64,000 nt of DNA from Amycolatopsis xylanica (GCF_900107045.1 NZ_FNON01000001.1:992001-1056000); one strand, 5' to 3'; shown: positions 8,526 through 17,442, numbered from the stretch's first letter. The notes: generated by a model from the sequence alone, not told the origin. Program-made: numbers and translations.

Positions 8526-10475
8526 ATGAATCGGCATGCTCTGGCCGCGAAAGCGGCGGCGGCCTTGATCACCTTGATAACCATTTCCGGTTTGGTCGGA
8601 GCGGCGCCGGCGGGCGCCGCGACCACGCAGCAGACGTTCATGACCTTCTACGGCTGGTGGGACAACACACCGCCAGGCGGCGACATCGCCTACCCGAAGA
8701 TCCATGACACCGCAGGCGGTAAAGGTACTTACGCCGACCCGATCACCTTCGCGACCACGACCAAGGTCTACAAGGCCGGCACCAAGATCTGGGTGCCGAG
8801 GGTGAAGAAGTACTTCATCATGGAGGACGACTGCTCCTCCTGTAACCAGGACTGGGACGGTGAAGGCCCCAACGGCGGGCCTGGCCTGCGGCACATCGAC
8901 CTGTGGGTCGGCGGCAAGGGCGGCAGCGCGTACAACGCGATCGACTGCGAGGACGCGCTCACCCATTACAACGCCGACGGCACGCCCGTGATGGAGCCGA
9001 TCGTCGTCGATCCGTCGCCGAACGAGGTCGTCGACAACACGCCGTTGTTCAACACCAGCACCGGCGAGTGCTACGGCGGCGCGCAGCCGAACAAGTCGAT
9101 CGGCCAGTACAAGAACAACTCCAACGGCCAGTGCCTGGAGGACCCGAACAACAGCACCACCTCGGGCGTGCAGCTGACCACGGCCCCGTGCAACGGCTCG
9201 TCGGCGCAGCGGTTCACCTTCCACGGCGCGTTCATGGAGATCAACAACATGTGCGCGACGCTGTCCAGCTCCAAAGTCGTGCTGCAGAAATGCACGGGTG
9301 CGGCGAGTCAGCAGTGGTCCATCAATCCGAACCTGACGATTTCGGATATGCAATACAACACGAAGTGCTATCGCCCGTCCGGAAACCTGGTGGTGACGGG
9401 CAGTTGCTCAGGAACGGCGGCCCAGTGGGTTTTCACCGCGGCGAGCCAGAACAACGATTTCGGCGTCAGCGTCAACCCGCAGCAGGGTTCGGTGAGCGCG
9501 GGCGGTGAGACCTCGGCCGCGGTGAGCACGTCCGTCGTTTCCGGTACCGCGCAATCGGTCGCGCTGTCGGCGTCCGGACTGCCCAGCGGCACCACGGCCA
9601 CGTTCACCCCGGCCTCGGTGACCGCGGGCCAGGGCTCGACGGTCTCCTTCAAGACCTCCGCGTCGACCCCGGCGGGCACGTACGCCGTCAAGATCAACGG
9701 CGCCGCGGCGTCCGGCACCAAGTCGGCGAACTACGCGCTGACCGTGACTTCCGTTGGCGCCAATGACTTCTCGGTCAAGGTGAACCCGGCGGCGGCCACG
9801 GTGACGGCGGGCTCGGCCGCCACCCCGGCGGTCACGGTCGCGACCCTGTCGGGCAGCGCGGAGACGGTCGCGCTCGACGCGGCCAACGTCCCGCCCGGCG
9901 CCGTGGTGACTTTCACCCCGGCGTCCGTGACCGGCGACGGCACCTCGACTCTGCGGATCGCCACCACGGCCGACGCGCCCGCCGGCACCTCGGCCATCAC
10001 GGTGACGGGCACTTCGCCGTCGGCCACGCACTCGGTGACGTTCACGCTGACCATCACCGCGCCGGGCGGCACACCCGTCCTGCTGTCACAAGGAAAACCC
10101 GCCACCGCGTCGAGCGTCGAGTCGAGCAGCTACCCGGCCTCGGCGGCCTTCGACGGCAGCCTCACCGGCGCGCGCTGGGCGAGCAAGGAAGGAGTCGACC
10201 CGCAGTGGCTGCGCGTCGACCTGGGCGCCACGGCGAACATCTCCCAGGTGAAGCTGACCTGGGAAGCCGCCTACGGCAAGTTCTACACCATCCAGACCTC
10301 GCCAGACGGCTCGACCTGGACCACCATCTTCGCCACCACCACCGGTAACGGCGGCACGGACGACCTGACCGGGCTGACCGGCACCGGCCGTTATGTCCGC
10401 GTCAACGGCACCGCGCGCGGCACTTCGTACGGATATTCACTTTTTGAAATGCAGGTGTACGGCACGAACGCCTGA
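8526..10475 (+). CDS. Secreted multidomain protein: N-terminal novel domain, ricin-type lectin, two Ig-like repeats, F5/8 type C domain
   Basis: A 649-residue exported protein. A signal peptide ending near APAGA (about residue 33) is followed by a domain at about 34-190 with FMTFYGWWDNTPPGGDIAYP, KYFIMEDDCSSC and RHIDLWVGG. I suspect a double-psi beta-barrel (expansin/RlpA-like) fold, but this is unproven. A ricin-type beta-trefoil (CBM13-like) spans about 195-310. Two similar Ig-like repeats follow, beginning DFGVSVNPQQGSVSAGGETS and DFSVKVNPAAATVTAGSAAT. A discoidin/CBM32-like domain ends the protein. The architecture suggests polysaccharide binding or loosening outside the cell. ATG 8526 sits just after GGAGGCGTT. 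Confidence 0.88.
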   Translation: MNRHALAAKAAAALITLITISGLVGAAPAGAATTQQTFMTFYGWWDNTPPGGDIAYPKIHDTAGGKGTYADPITFATTTKVYKAGTKIWVPRVKKYFIMEDDCSSCNQDWDGEGPNGGPGLRHIDLWVGGKGGSAYNAIDCEDALTHYNADGTPVMEPIVVDPSPNEVVDNTPLFNTSTGECYGGAQPNKSIGQYKNNSNGQCLEDPNNSTTSGVQLTTAPCNGSSAQRFTFHGAFMEINNMCATLSSSKVVLQKCTGAASQQWSINPNLTISDMQYNTKCYRPSGNLVVTGSCSGTAAQWVFTAASQNNDFGVSVNPQQGSVSAGGETSAAVSTSVVSGTAQSVALSASGLPSGTTATFTPASVTAGQGSTVSFKTSASTPAGTYAVKINGAAASGTKSANYALTVTSVGANDFSVKVNPAAATVTAGSAATPAVTVATLSGSAETVALDAANVPPGAVVTFTPASVTGDGTSTLRIATTADAPAGTSAITVTGTSPSATHSVTFTLTITAPGGTPVLLSQGKPATASSVESSSYPASAAFDGSLTGARWASKEGVDPQWLRVDLGATANISQVKLTWEAAYGKFYTIQTSPDGSTWTTIFATTTGNGGTDDLTGLTGTGRYVRVNGTARGTSYGYSLFEMQVYGTNA

Positions 10476-10487
10476 TCACCACCGCGG

Positions 10488-10517
10488 CAGCCGCGCCGGA
10501 GTATTCCGGCGCGGCTG
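10488..10517 (+). terminator. Hairpin terminator of the secreted-protein gene
   Basis: Perfect 13-bp arms, CAGCCGCGCCGGA (10488-10500) and TCCGGCGCGGCTG (10505-10517), enclose the loop GTAT, beginning 12 bases after the stop codon. It is strong and G+C-rich with a short downstream GTTG rather than a long U-run. Confidence 0.75.
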
Positions 10518-10571
10518 TTGCATGTTCGCCGCGTTGTCGAGATGATGGCGGATGAGGACTTGGAGTCCACC

Positions 10572-11003
10572 ATGACGAGCAAACGTCCGCCCCGGCTCAG
10601 CCGGACTTTCGGCCGGACGGTGATCGGCTCTCTGAGCGAGCAGTTTTCCGTCACCGTGACCACCTTCGGCGCAGGCCGGGCGGTGATCACCATCGCGGGA
10701 GACCTCGACCTGGCCAACGTCGACAAGGTCGCCGAGCTCACCGCGGGAATGCCCAGGCCGGAAAGCCTGGCGCTGCTCGTCGATCTCACCGAGGTGCGGT
10801 TTTGCTCCAGCGTGGGCCTGAACATGCTCTGCGAGCTGCAACGCCGGGCCAACGAGGCGGAAGTGGAGATGGCGCTGGTGGTGAGCGGTTTCCCGATGCG
10901 CCGCACGTTGCGGATGACCGGGATGGACCGAGCCTTCGTCATCTACCGTGAGCGCGCCGAAGCGTTGCTGCGGCTGGGGATCAGCTTCCCGCTTGATCAG
11001 TAG
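10572..11003 (+). CDS. STAS-domain protein, anti-sigma factor antagonist type
   Basis: A 143-residue protein whose C-terminal 110 residues form a STAS domain: AVITIAGDLDLANVDKV, then LALLVDLTEVRFCSSVGLNMLCEL. The serine pair in FCSSVG is where SpoIIAA-type antagonists are phosphorylated by an anti-sigma kinase. An N-terminal basic tail of about 35 residues is unusual. ATG 10572 is chosen because GGAG lies six bases upstream; in-frame ATGs at 10542 and 10545 are alternatives. The 3' end overlaps the convergent CheR-PAS gene by 23 bp. It probably acts in the same partner-switching circuit as the neighbouring STAS-ATPase protein. Confidence 0.88.
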   Translation: MTSKRPPRLSRTFGRTVIGSLSEQFSVTVTTFGAGRAVITIAGDLDLANVDKVAELTAGMPRPESLALLVDLTEVRFCSSVGLNMLCELQRRANEAEVEMALVVSGFPMRRTLRMTGMDRAFVIYRERAEALLRLGISFPLDQ

Positions 11004-12852
11004 GCCGTTCGGTCTGCTCCATCACGAGGATCGCGCCGTGGCTGCCGCCGTTCTGCCCGCGCAGCGCGCTGCACAAAAGCCGCACTGTGGTGTGCCTGCC
11101 GCGCCGGTTCACCGCTTCCAGTGACAATTCCGTCTGGTAAACCGGGTCGGTCAGTGCTTTGCGCACCGCGGGCCGCAGTTCGGGCAGCGGCAGGCCGATG
11201 TCGAGGTTGAGCAGGTGCTCACCCTCCGCCTCCTCGCGCCGCAGTCCCCAGAGGTCTTCCGAGGCACGGTTCCAGGCGCGGATGCGCATCTCCTGGTCGA
11301 CGACGATGATGCCGGGCCCGATGGAGGTGAGGATCGACTCCAGGAACTCGTTGACCTCGTCCAGCTCGACCGTGCGGTCCCGCAAGGTGTTGTTGATGGT
11401 CTGCAGCTCGTCGTTGGTCGACTGCAGCTCCTCGTTCATCGTCTCCAGTTCCTCGTTGGTGGACTGGAGTTCCTCATTGGTCGTCTCCAGTTCCTCCACT
11501 GTGGACTGAAGTTCCTCGTTCGTGGTCTCCAGCTCCTCATTGGTCGACTGGAGCTCCTCGTACGCCGATTCGAGCTGCTGGTTGGCGTGCTCCAGCTCGT
11601 TGAGCAGCTGCCGCGCCGAGGTGACGTCATGGAACGCGATCGACACCCCGATCGGCAGATTCTGCTTGTTCAGCAACGGGTTCACGTGGATCTCGTACCA
11701 GACGGTCTCGCCGCCGCGCTGCCACTCGACGTCCTTGATGCGCATGGACCGCTGCTCGGTCCGCGCCCGCTCGACGTAGGCGCGCAGCGCCACCGGGCGG
11801 TAGGAGATGTCGAGGTCGCGGAAGGGACGGCCGATGTCGCGCCGGGACAGGCCGAACGCCTGCTCCGCCTGCTGGTTGACCAGCGCTGCCACCTCGTCCT
11901 CACCCAGCACCAGCTGCGCGACCGGGCTGGCGGCCAGCGCCGCGTCACGCAGCTCGTCCAGTCCGGTCGGCTCGGCGTCCCGATAGGAATGGAGCCCGCT
12001 GGCCACCAGCCGGTTGAAGGTGGTCGTGCTCTTCGCCGCGCGCCGGAAGACACGCCGCTTGAGGTCGACCGGCTCGAAGATCTTGGCGTGGCTGAGCAGC
12101 ATTTCGGCCTTGCCGAGGAAGAGCAGTCCCTTCTGCGCCAAGGCGAAGTGGAAACGCTCCAGTATCTTTGTCTGGGTCTCGGCGTTGAAGTACATCAGGG
12201 TGTTGCGGCAGACGAGCAGGTCGATCCGGGAGATCGGGGCGTCCTGCACGAGGTCGTTGCGGCCGAAGATGACCGAGCGGCGCAGATCCTTGCGGAAGGC
12301 GTAGCGGCCGTTCTGCTGCTCGAAGTAGCGCTCGAGGATGTCTTCGTCGAGCCCTTGGATCTCCGAAGTGGTGTAGGTGGCGTGCCGGGCCTGCGCCAGC
12401 GCCTCGTCGTCGACGTCGGTCGCGTAGATCTTGACCCGCTGGCGGAACTCGTCGAGCCCGAGGTGCTCGGCGAACAGGATGGCCAGGCTGTAGGCCTCCT
12501 GACCGGAGGCGCAGCCCGCGCTCCAGATCCGGATGGCGTCCTCCGGCCCGCGCTGGGCGAGCAGCTCGGGCACCAGGTCCGTGCGCAGGTAATCCCAGGC
12601 CTCGGGGTCGCGGAAGAAGCTGGTGACGTTGATCAGGACCGTGTTGAACAACGCGACGAATTCATCGGAGTTCGCCTGGAGGTGATCGATGTACTCGCCG
12701 TAGTCCTCGATGCCGACGTGGCTCATGCGGCGGCGCACCCGGCGCATGAGACTGGTGCGCTTGTACCCGGTGAAATCGAAGCCTCGCGAGTCCTTGACAT
12801 AGGTAAGGACAGACTCGAAATCCCCGTCCGGCTCACTCTGCTGCTCGGTCAC
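10981..12852 (-). CDS. CheR-type methyltransferase fused to PAS domains and a coiled coil
   Basis: A 623-residue soluble signalling protein. A CheR N-domain and methyltransferase occupy about residues 10-275: SAM-binding WSAGCASGQEAYSLAI, and LLVCRNTLMYF near the active site. A PAS domain follows (about 295-410). A heptad-rich coiled coil made of repeated ELQSTNEELETTNEEL units covers about 410-480, then a second PAS domain reaches the end. CheR methylates glutamates on a partner, normally a chemoreceptor, but none is here. It lies 10 bp downstream of the STAS-ATPase gene and in line with cheB-like 13633-14661, so the three form an operon. The coiled coil may mediate dimerisation or signal transfer. 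Confidence 0.93.
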   Translation of the reverse strand: MTEQQSEPDGDFESVLTYVKDSRGFDFTGYKRTSLMRRVRRRMSHVGIEDYGEYIDHLQANSDEFVALFNTVLINVTSFFRDPEAWDYLRTDLVPELLAQRGPEDAIRIWSAGCASGQEAYSLAILFAEHLGLDEFRQRVKIYATDVDDEALAQARHATYTTSEIQGLDEDILERYFEQQNGRYAFRKDLRRSVIFGRNDLVQDAPISRIDLLVCRNTLMYFNAETQTKILERFHFALAQKGLLFLGKAEMLLSHAKIFEPVDLKRRVFRRAAKSTTTFNRLVASGLHSYRDAEPTGLDELRDAALAASPVAQLVLGEDEVAALVNQQAEQAFGLSRRDIGRPFRDLDISYRPVALRAYVERARTEQRSMRIKDVEWQRGGETVWYEIHVNPLLNKQNLPIGVSIAFHDVTSARQLLNELEHANQQLESAYEELQSTNEELETTNEELQSTVEELETTNEELQSTNEELETMNEELQSTNDELQTINNTLRDRTVELDEVNEFLESILTSIGPGIIVVDQEMRIRAWNRASEDLWGLRREEAEGEHLLNLDIGLPLPELRPAVRKALTDPVYQTELSLEAVNRRGRHTTVRLLCSALRGQNGGSHGAILVMEQTERPTDQAGS

Positions 12853-12862
12853 GGCTAAGAAG

Positions 12863-13636
12863 TTACAACTCGCCGGGAAGTTCGTAGCGCCGGGCGTCCG
12901 TTGGCAGGACCGCCCAGGTGACCTTTCCCCCCGAAAGGGTGGGAGTGCAGCCCCAGACCCGCGCGCACTGGGCCACCACGAGCAGTCCGAGGCTCAGCCT
13001 GCCGTCGGCCCTGCGTTCGGTCAGCACGGCCGGCCGCGGGCTTTCGTCCGAAACGGCGACCGTGAGCAGGTGCTTGCGCAGCTCCAAGCGCAGCACCGGT
13101 TCGCTGTCGGTGTGCTGCAGTGTGTTCTCGACCAGCTCGGTCGCGACGGACGCGGCGTCGTAGGTCATCCACCGCACGTCCCATTCCCCGCAGGTCTTCG
13201 CGACGAACTGGCGTGCCAGCGGCGACGAGCCGTTCATCGGGGGAAGGGTGGTCTCGGCGCGGCGGCGCCGCGGCGGGACGCCCGCCGCTTTGACGGCCTT
13301 GCGCACGCTGGTGTGCACCGGAACGAACCGCGCGGCGGGCAGCGCGGACACCCGGTGATAGAGCGCCCGGTCGCGGGCCACCAGCAGGATCGGGACACCG
13401 GGCCAGTCCGCGGCCCGCATCCACGCCTGGACGAAGACGCTGTACAGCTGGTTCTGGTCCACCTGGAGGCCGTCCATCAGCACGATCACGGCGGTCGGTT
13501 GCTCGACGGCACACTTGAGCAGGGTGTCGCGCAGTTCGGGGAAACTGTGCACGTCGAGCGTGCCGATCGGGCGGACGAGCGTCACGTCGGCCTCATGCGT
13601 CAAGTACACCTGCATGCCGTCCACCCCGGGCCTCAC
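12863..13636 (-). CDS. STAS-HATPase fusion protein (anti-sigma regulatory type)
   Basis: A 257-residue protein joining two modules that are usually separate. Residues about 8-115 form a STAS-like domain (DVTLVRPIGTLDVHSFPELR, then VIVLMDGLQVDQNQL). Residues about 135-250 form a RsbW/SpoIIAB-type HATPase_c domain with the N box ATELVENTLQHT, AVSDESPRP and a terminal LGLLVVAQCARVWG. The STAS half has Asp and Gln where a phosphorylatable Ser would stand. The GTG start at 13634-13636 overlaps the TGA of the cheB-like gene (13633-13635), so translation is coupled. It probably controls a sigma factor encoded elsewhere, or connects CheB/CheR methylation to partner switching. Confidence 0.87.
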   Translation of the reverse strand: MRPGVDGMQVYLTHEADVTLVRPIGTLDVHSFPELRDTLLKCAVEQPTAVIVLMDGLQVDQNQLYSVFVQAWMRAADWPGVPILLVARDRALYHRVSALPAARFVPVHTSVRKAVKAAGVPPRRRRAETTLPPMNGSSPLARQFVAKTCGEWDVRWMTYDAASVATELVENTLQHTDSEPVLRLELRKHLLTVAVSDESPRPAVLTERRADGRLSLGLLVVAQCARVWGCTPTLSGGKVTWAVLPTDARRYELPGEL

Positions 13637-14661
13637 GGGACCAGCTCTTCGTCGAGCGGCGGATTCAGCGAGATGAGATAGCGGCGCAGCACCTCCGCCG
13701 CGATCGAGGACTCCTCGGCGGATCGGCGGTAGCGCTCGACGAGCAGCTCATGACCTCGTTCGTGGGCGTCGGCCTGCATCCGGCGCGCGAGGCCGGTCTT
13801 CTCGTCCAAAGACCGCAAAGCCGTCCACAGCGCGCGCTCGAGCTCGTCGACCTGGGCGGCGAGCAGTGACTCCGCGGACCAGGCATGGCCGACGCGGCAA
13901 CGGTAATGGTTCGCGTCAGGGGCGATCTCGATCAGCGCGCCCTGGCAGTCTGGGCAGGTGTAACCGGACATGTCACCACGATCCCCTGGATTGTGGACGT
14001 CGATGCTGGAGCCGTCACGGGCGATTCTGTCTTCGAGTTCCAGCGTCGCGGTCAGGGGCGGCGCGCTTGCCGGGTCGACTTCCTGCCTGACGAGCTTGTC
14101 GAGCAGGTCACCCATTTCCGTGGCGGGCAGGACATGGTCGGCGGCGGTGAGCCGCAGCGCCGCCTCCGGCATGCCCGCGTACAACGCGTCGGCCGGATCC
14201 TGCACCACCGCGACGCCGCCCCGCGCGGCGATGGCCTGCAGCCCGGCGGCGCCGTCGTCGAGCACCCCGGTCAGCACGACGCCGATCGTGCGCGGGCCCG
14301 CGGCCACCGCGGCCGAGCGGAACAGCGCGTTGATCGCGGGCCGGTGCCCGTTTTCGGTCGGGCCACGGGAAAGCACGAGGTGATCGGTCGCCAGCAGGAG
14401 GTGGCGGTCGGGCGGCGCGACATAGATCGTGCCGGGCACCAGCCGGGTGCCGTGGCGCGCGACGACCGCGCGCAGCGGGCCTGCCCGGTCGAGGATGAGC
14501 GGCAGCGCGCTGCGGGCGCCCGGCGGCAGGTGCATCACGACCAGCACGTGACCCGGGAAGCCGGCGGGCAAGGAGGCGGCCAGTGCGCGCAGCGCTTCCA
14601 CGCCGCCCGCCGAAGCGCCCGCGACGACGATGTCCCGTCTCGCTGCTGGAATGGGAGCCAC
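13633..14661 (-). CDS. CheB-type protein-glutamate methylesterase without receiver domain
   Basis: A 342-residue protein that begins directly with the CheB esterase domain: catalytic Ser in VVAGASAGG near residue 15, His in VVMHLPPG, Asp in GVLDDGAAGL. The usual N-terminal receiver is absent. The C-terminal third carries a CPDCQG...YRCRVGHAWS zinc-ribbon-like segment and a helical tail, as in other stand-alone actinobacterial CheB proteins. The start is GTG with the G-rich AGGGAG directly abutting it. As the first gene of the CheB / STAS-ATPase / CheR-PAS operon it should oppose the CheR activity. The methylated partner is unknown. Confidence 0.92.
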   Translation of the reverse strand: MAPIPAARRDIVVAGASAGGVEALRALAASLPAGFPGHVLVVMHLPPGARSALPLILDRAGPLRAVVARHGTRLVPGTIYVAPPDRHLLLATDHLVLSRGPTENGHRPAINALFRSAAVAAGPRTIGVVLTGVLDDGAAGLQAIAARGGVAVVQDPADALYAGMPEAALRLTAADHVLPATEMGDLLDKLVRQEVDPASAPPLTATLELEDRIARDGSSIDVHNPGDRGDMSGYTCPDCQGALIEIAPDANHYRCRVGHAWSAESLLAAQVDELERALWTALRSLDEKTGLARRMQADAHERGHELLVERYRRSAEESSIAAEVLRRYLISLNPPLDEELVP

Positions 14662-14722
14662 CTCCCTGTCTTGCCGACGACTATCAAGGTTAGTCGCTTC
14701 CCTCTGACACGGACACCCTTCC

Positions 14723-15694
14723 TCAAGCGCTCCGCAGCGAGGTCCGGCCCGCTCGCCAGCAGCCGAGCACGTGGTCGGCGAAACGCTGCTCCAGCAGTTC
14801 GGTCGCCTGCACGCCGAACACCAGATCGCGGGCGAGTCCCGGTTCGCGCTTCAGCAGTTCGCCGATGATCTCGTCGCGCATCACCTGCTTGTGCGCGGTG
14901 AAGTACAGGCCGCATTCCGGCGAGGATTCCAAGCGCTGCAAGGCTTGGACCAGCCTGCCCGCGCTGGACGCGGTCGTCGCCTCCGTGGCGGCGAAGTGCC
15001 CGATCAGCGCGCCGCGGAGCTTACGGTGCAGGCCGAACAGGGACATGATGTTGACCGTCGCCAGCATGCAGGCGGGCACCTCGTCGAGATAGGCGAGATA
15101 GCCGCTGGACAGCCGTGCGCCCTCCATCAGGTCGGCGTAGAGCTGGATGCGCGCCCGATCCGGGTGACCGGCGCCGAACTGGTCGAACTGGACGGCCACC
15201 ATGGCGGCCTTCACCTTGCCGCGCAGGCGCGGGATCGCCCAGGCGTGCGGATCGGTCTCCTTGTGGCGGTAGATCGACTGATGCACGAAGTACTCGCGCA
15301 TCTGCCACCATTCGCCGTGATCACGCAGGTGATGACTGACCCCGCCGGCCGGCTCGATGAGCAGCACGTCGAGCACGGCTGTCACATCGTCGCCACCGGA
15401 AACGCACTCACGGAGCTTCTTGAGGAACAGCCGCTCGAGCATGCCGCGGATGTGCAGCAGGTCCGGGTCCCACTCCCATTCCTCGTCGACCTCCTCGAGA
15501 CCCTGGTAGTGCAGTTCGTAGCAGAGATGCAGGGCGAGCTGGACATCCTCACCCAGCGGATCCGCGGCGGCGACCCGTTCGGTCCGGAAGACGTCGCCTC
15601 TCTGGCCGGTGGCGTAGGCGCTGAGGATCGACCTGGAAATCGGGCCACGGCTGCGTGGCAAAGCCGTCCGGATGTGGAGATCCGCAGAGGTCAT
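14723..15694 (-). CDS. Iron-containing redox enzyme family (heme-oxygenase-like) protein
   Basis: A 323-residue, all-helical protein of the heme-oxygenase-like diiron oxidase superfamily. Candidate ligand motifs are HLCYELHYQGLEEV and WEWDPDLL, HGEWWQMREYFVHQSIYRHKE, and a later AVQFDQFGAGHPDR with YADLMEG. Members oxidise small molecules or perform oxygen-dependent C-C cleavage; no substrate can be read. I start at ATG 15692-15694; a GTG at 15742 would overlap the end of pucR by 20 bp and allow coupling. Neither has a clear ribosome-binding site. It is co-directional with pucR, so it may share its transcript, although a role in purine use is only a guess. Confidence 0.8.
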   Translation of the reverse strand: MTSADLHIRTALPRSRGPISRSILSAYATGQRGDVFRTERVAAADPLGEDVQLALHLCYELHYQGLEEVDEEWEWDPDLLHIRGMLERLFLKKLRECVSGGDDVTAVLDVLLIEPAGGVSHHLRDHGEWWQMREYFVHQSIYRHKETDPHAWAIPRLRGKVKAAMVAVQFDQFGAGHPDRARIQLYADLMEGARLSSGYLAYLDEVPACMLATVNIMSLFGLHRKLRGALIGHFAATEATTASSAGRLVQALQRLESSPECGLYFTAHKQVMRDEIIGELLKREPGLARDLVFGVQATELLEQRFADHVLGCWRAGRTSLRSA

Positions 15695-15722
15695 AAAAGA
15701 AGGTACCCAATGATCGCGCTTT

Positions 15723-17291
15723 TCACGCGCGTCCGGGGTCACGAGTGAAGCACCCCGCCAGGTAGAGGTCGACGCGGTCGGCGAAGCGGGTGGGGTCGCG
15801 CCCGGTCAGTTCGGAGACCCGGCTGATGCGGTAGCGCAAGGTGTTGACGTGCAGGTGGAGCTCGGCCGAAGTCTGCGTCCAGGACCCCGAATGGTCGAGG
15901 AACACCTTGAGCGTGTGCACGAGTTCGGAGTTGTGCGCGGCGTCGTAGGCCAGCAGCGGGCCGAGCACCCGCGCGCGGAACGAGCGGCGCAGTTCGTCGG
16001 GGACGGCGGCCAGCAGCAGCAGGTGCGACGCGACCTCGTCGCCCGCGACCACCGAGGCGCGGCCGGGCGCGAGTTCGGCGAGGCGGCGGGCGTGGCGGGA
16101 TTCGTGGACCGCGGCGTGCAGCCCGGCCGCGTCCTGGGCCCGGCTGATGCCGACGGCGAGGCTCGCCGAGCCGAGTGCGGGTTCGATGGTGCGGACGGCT
16201 TCGCGGACCTCCGCGACGAAGGCGTCGAGCTTCTCGTAGCCGAGCGCGCGGGCGCGGAGCAGGCCGAACGCCTCGCCGTCGACGCTGCCGACGAGCGCCG
16301 GTGCCCGGTACGGCGCGAACAGCTCGTCGATGATCACCGGGGCGAGGCCGGGGCCGCCGCCCCGGACCGAGGCCGAGAGCGTGAAGACCGGGTCGGTGGG
16401 GGTGAATTCGGCGGCGGGCAAACGGGACGCGATCTGGGACTGGCTCGCTTCTTCGGACAAAGCCAAGCGCAGCAACGGTTCCGCCGCGCGGTTCTCGACG
16501 CGTTTGGTCTCGTCGAAGCGGGACCGTTCCAGGCCGACGAGGTTCGCGAACTCGGCCGCGACCTCCCGCTTGGCCAGGTCCCAGCGGCCGTGATTCCCTT
16601 CCACCGCGAGGAACCAGCTCGCGACGCGGTGCCCGGCCTTGCTCGCCGCGGCCAGCAGGGAGATCGGTGCGCCGTCCTTCCCGGTGATCACCTGCGGCAG
16701 CCGGTCGGCGAGCAGGAACCGGCGGGCGAGCGTCGCGCGGTGCTCCGCGGCGGGCGGTTCACCCGTCCCGGTGATGACCCGCCCGGTCGCGCTGAGCACC
16801 CAGCAGTCGGCGCCGAGTTCGGCCGCGCCCGCCTCGACCAGCGCGGGAAGACCCCGGCCCGCGGTGACGACCGCGACGAGACGGCGGTGGCGTTCGAGCG
16901 CGCCCTTCTCGGAGCGTTCCGCGGCGAGGCCGAGGATCACCCGTTCGGTGATCGTCGCGAACGAGACGGTCACCGGGACCTCGAACAGGGGGAGACGCAC
17001 CGCGCGGCACGCGTCGACCAGGAACTCCGGCACCGGGCCGCCGCCGACCTCCGCCGTGCCGATGCCCAGCGCGACCACGCCCGCCTCCGCGAGCGTGTCG
17101 ACGAACGCGCTCGCGTCCGCCGCGCTCGGCCACTGCATGCCCGACAGCACCACCTCGCCGCCGGTGAGATACCGGCTGGGGTCGCGCAGGCTGGCGGTGA
17201 ACACGCGCTCAAACGGCCGGTCGAGCGCGTCTACGCCGACCAGCATGGACAACCCCAGCTCAGGGGTGTCGAGCAGGGCTCGAAGTCGCAC
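15723..17291 (-). CDS. pucR: PucR-family transcriptional regulator
   Basis: A 522-residue regulator. The N-terminal PucR domain (about 1-120) begins RLRALLDTPELGLSML. The middle holds a GGDEF-like/CdaR region. The C-terminal helix-turn-helix (HTH_30) reads HTLKVFLDHSGSWTQTSAEL followed by HVNTLRYRISRVSELTGRD. GTG 17289-17291 is preferred because GGAGG lies four bases before it and the conserved domain begins at once. It is divergent from uraD, with a near-perfect 26-bp palindrome between them, so it is the likely activator/repressor of the purine genes in response to allantoin, urate or a similar intermediate (known for Bacillus PucR; inferred here). Confidence 0.92.
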   Translation of the reverse strand: MRLRALLDTPELGLSMLVGVDALDRPFERVFTASLRDPSRYLTGGEVVLSGMQWPSAADASAFVDTLAEAGVVALGIGTAEVGGGPVPEFLVDACRAVRLPLFEVPVTVSFATITERVILGLAAERSEKGALERHRRLVAVVTAGRGLPALVEAGAAELGADCWVLSATGRVITGTGEPPAAEHRATLARRFLLADRLPQVITGKDGAPISLLAAASKAGHRVASWFLAVEGNHGRWDLAKREVAAEFANLVGLERSRFDETKRVENRAAEPLLRLALSEEASQSQIASRLPAAEFTPTDPVFTLSASVRGGGPGLAPVIIDELFAPYRAPALVGSVDGEAFGLLRARALGYEKLDAFVAEVREAVRTIEPALGSASLAVGISRAQDAAGLHAAVHESRHARRLAELAPGRASVVAGDEVASHLLLLAAVPDELRRSFRARVLGPLLAYDAAHNSELVHTLKVFLDHSGSWTQTSAELHLHVNTLRYRISRVSELTGRDPTRFADRVDLYLAGCFTRDPGRA

Positions 17292-17376
17292 CGCACCTCC
17301 GCGTTCGGGTGAGCTTTCAGTAGCGCACACGGACAGCGTGGCCTGCTTTGGAGGAAAGCACAAAAACGAACCCGAA

Positions 17377-17402
17377 GTGAACGCCCGGTTTCGGGTGTTC
17401 AC
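17377..17402. promoter_or_regulatory. Candidate PucR operator between pucR and uraD
   Basis: Outer arms GTGAAC (17377-17382) and GTTCAC (17397-17402) and inner CCC/GGG are symmetric about GGTTTC; one position on each side is unpaired. It lies in the 151-bp divergent gap between pucR and uraD. A TGTACT element at 17430-17435 could be the -10 for a leaderless uraD message starting at 17443. Binding by PucR is inferred from position. Confidence 0.5.
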
Positions 17403-17442
17403 CCGTGGCTGACCCGGTCGGCGGAAGTGTGTACTGCTTCAC

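Noticed and set aside
11215..12858. A 547-codon plus-strand frame opposite the CheR-PAS gene
   Set aside because: Its leucine/valine-rich repeats are the mirror of the coiled-coil codons in the real gene. It has no ribosome-binding site or recognisable domain.
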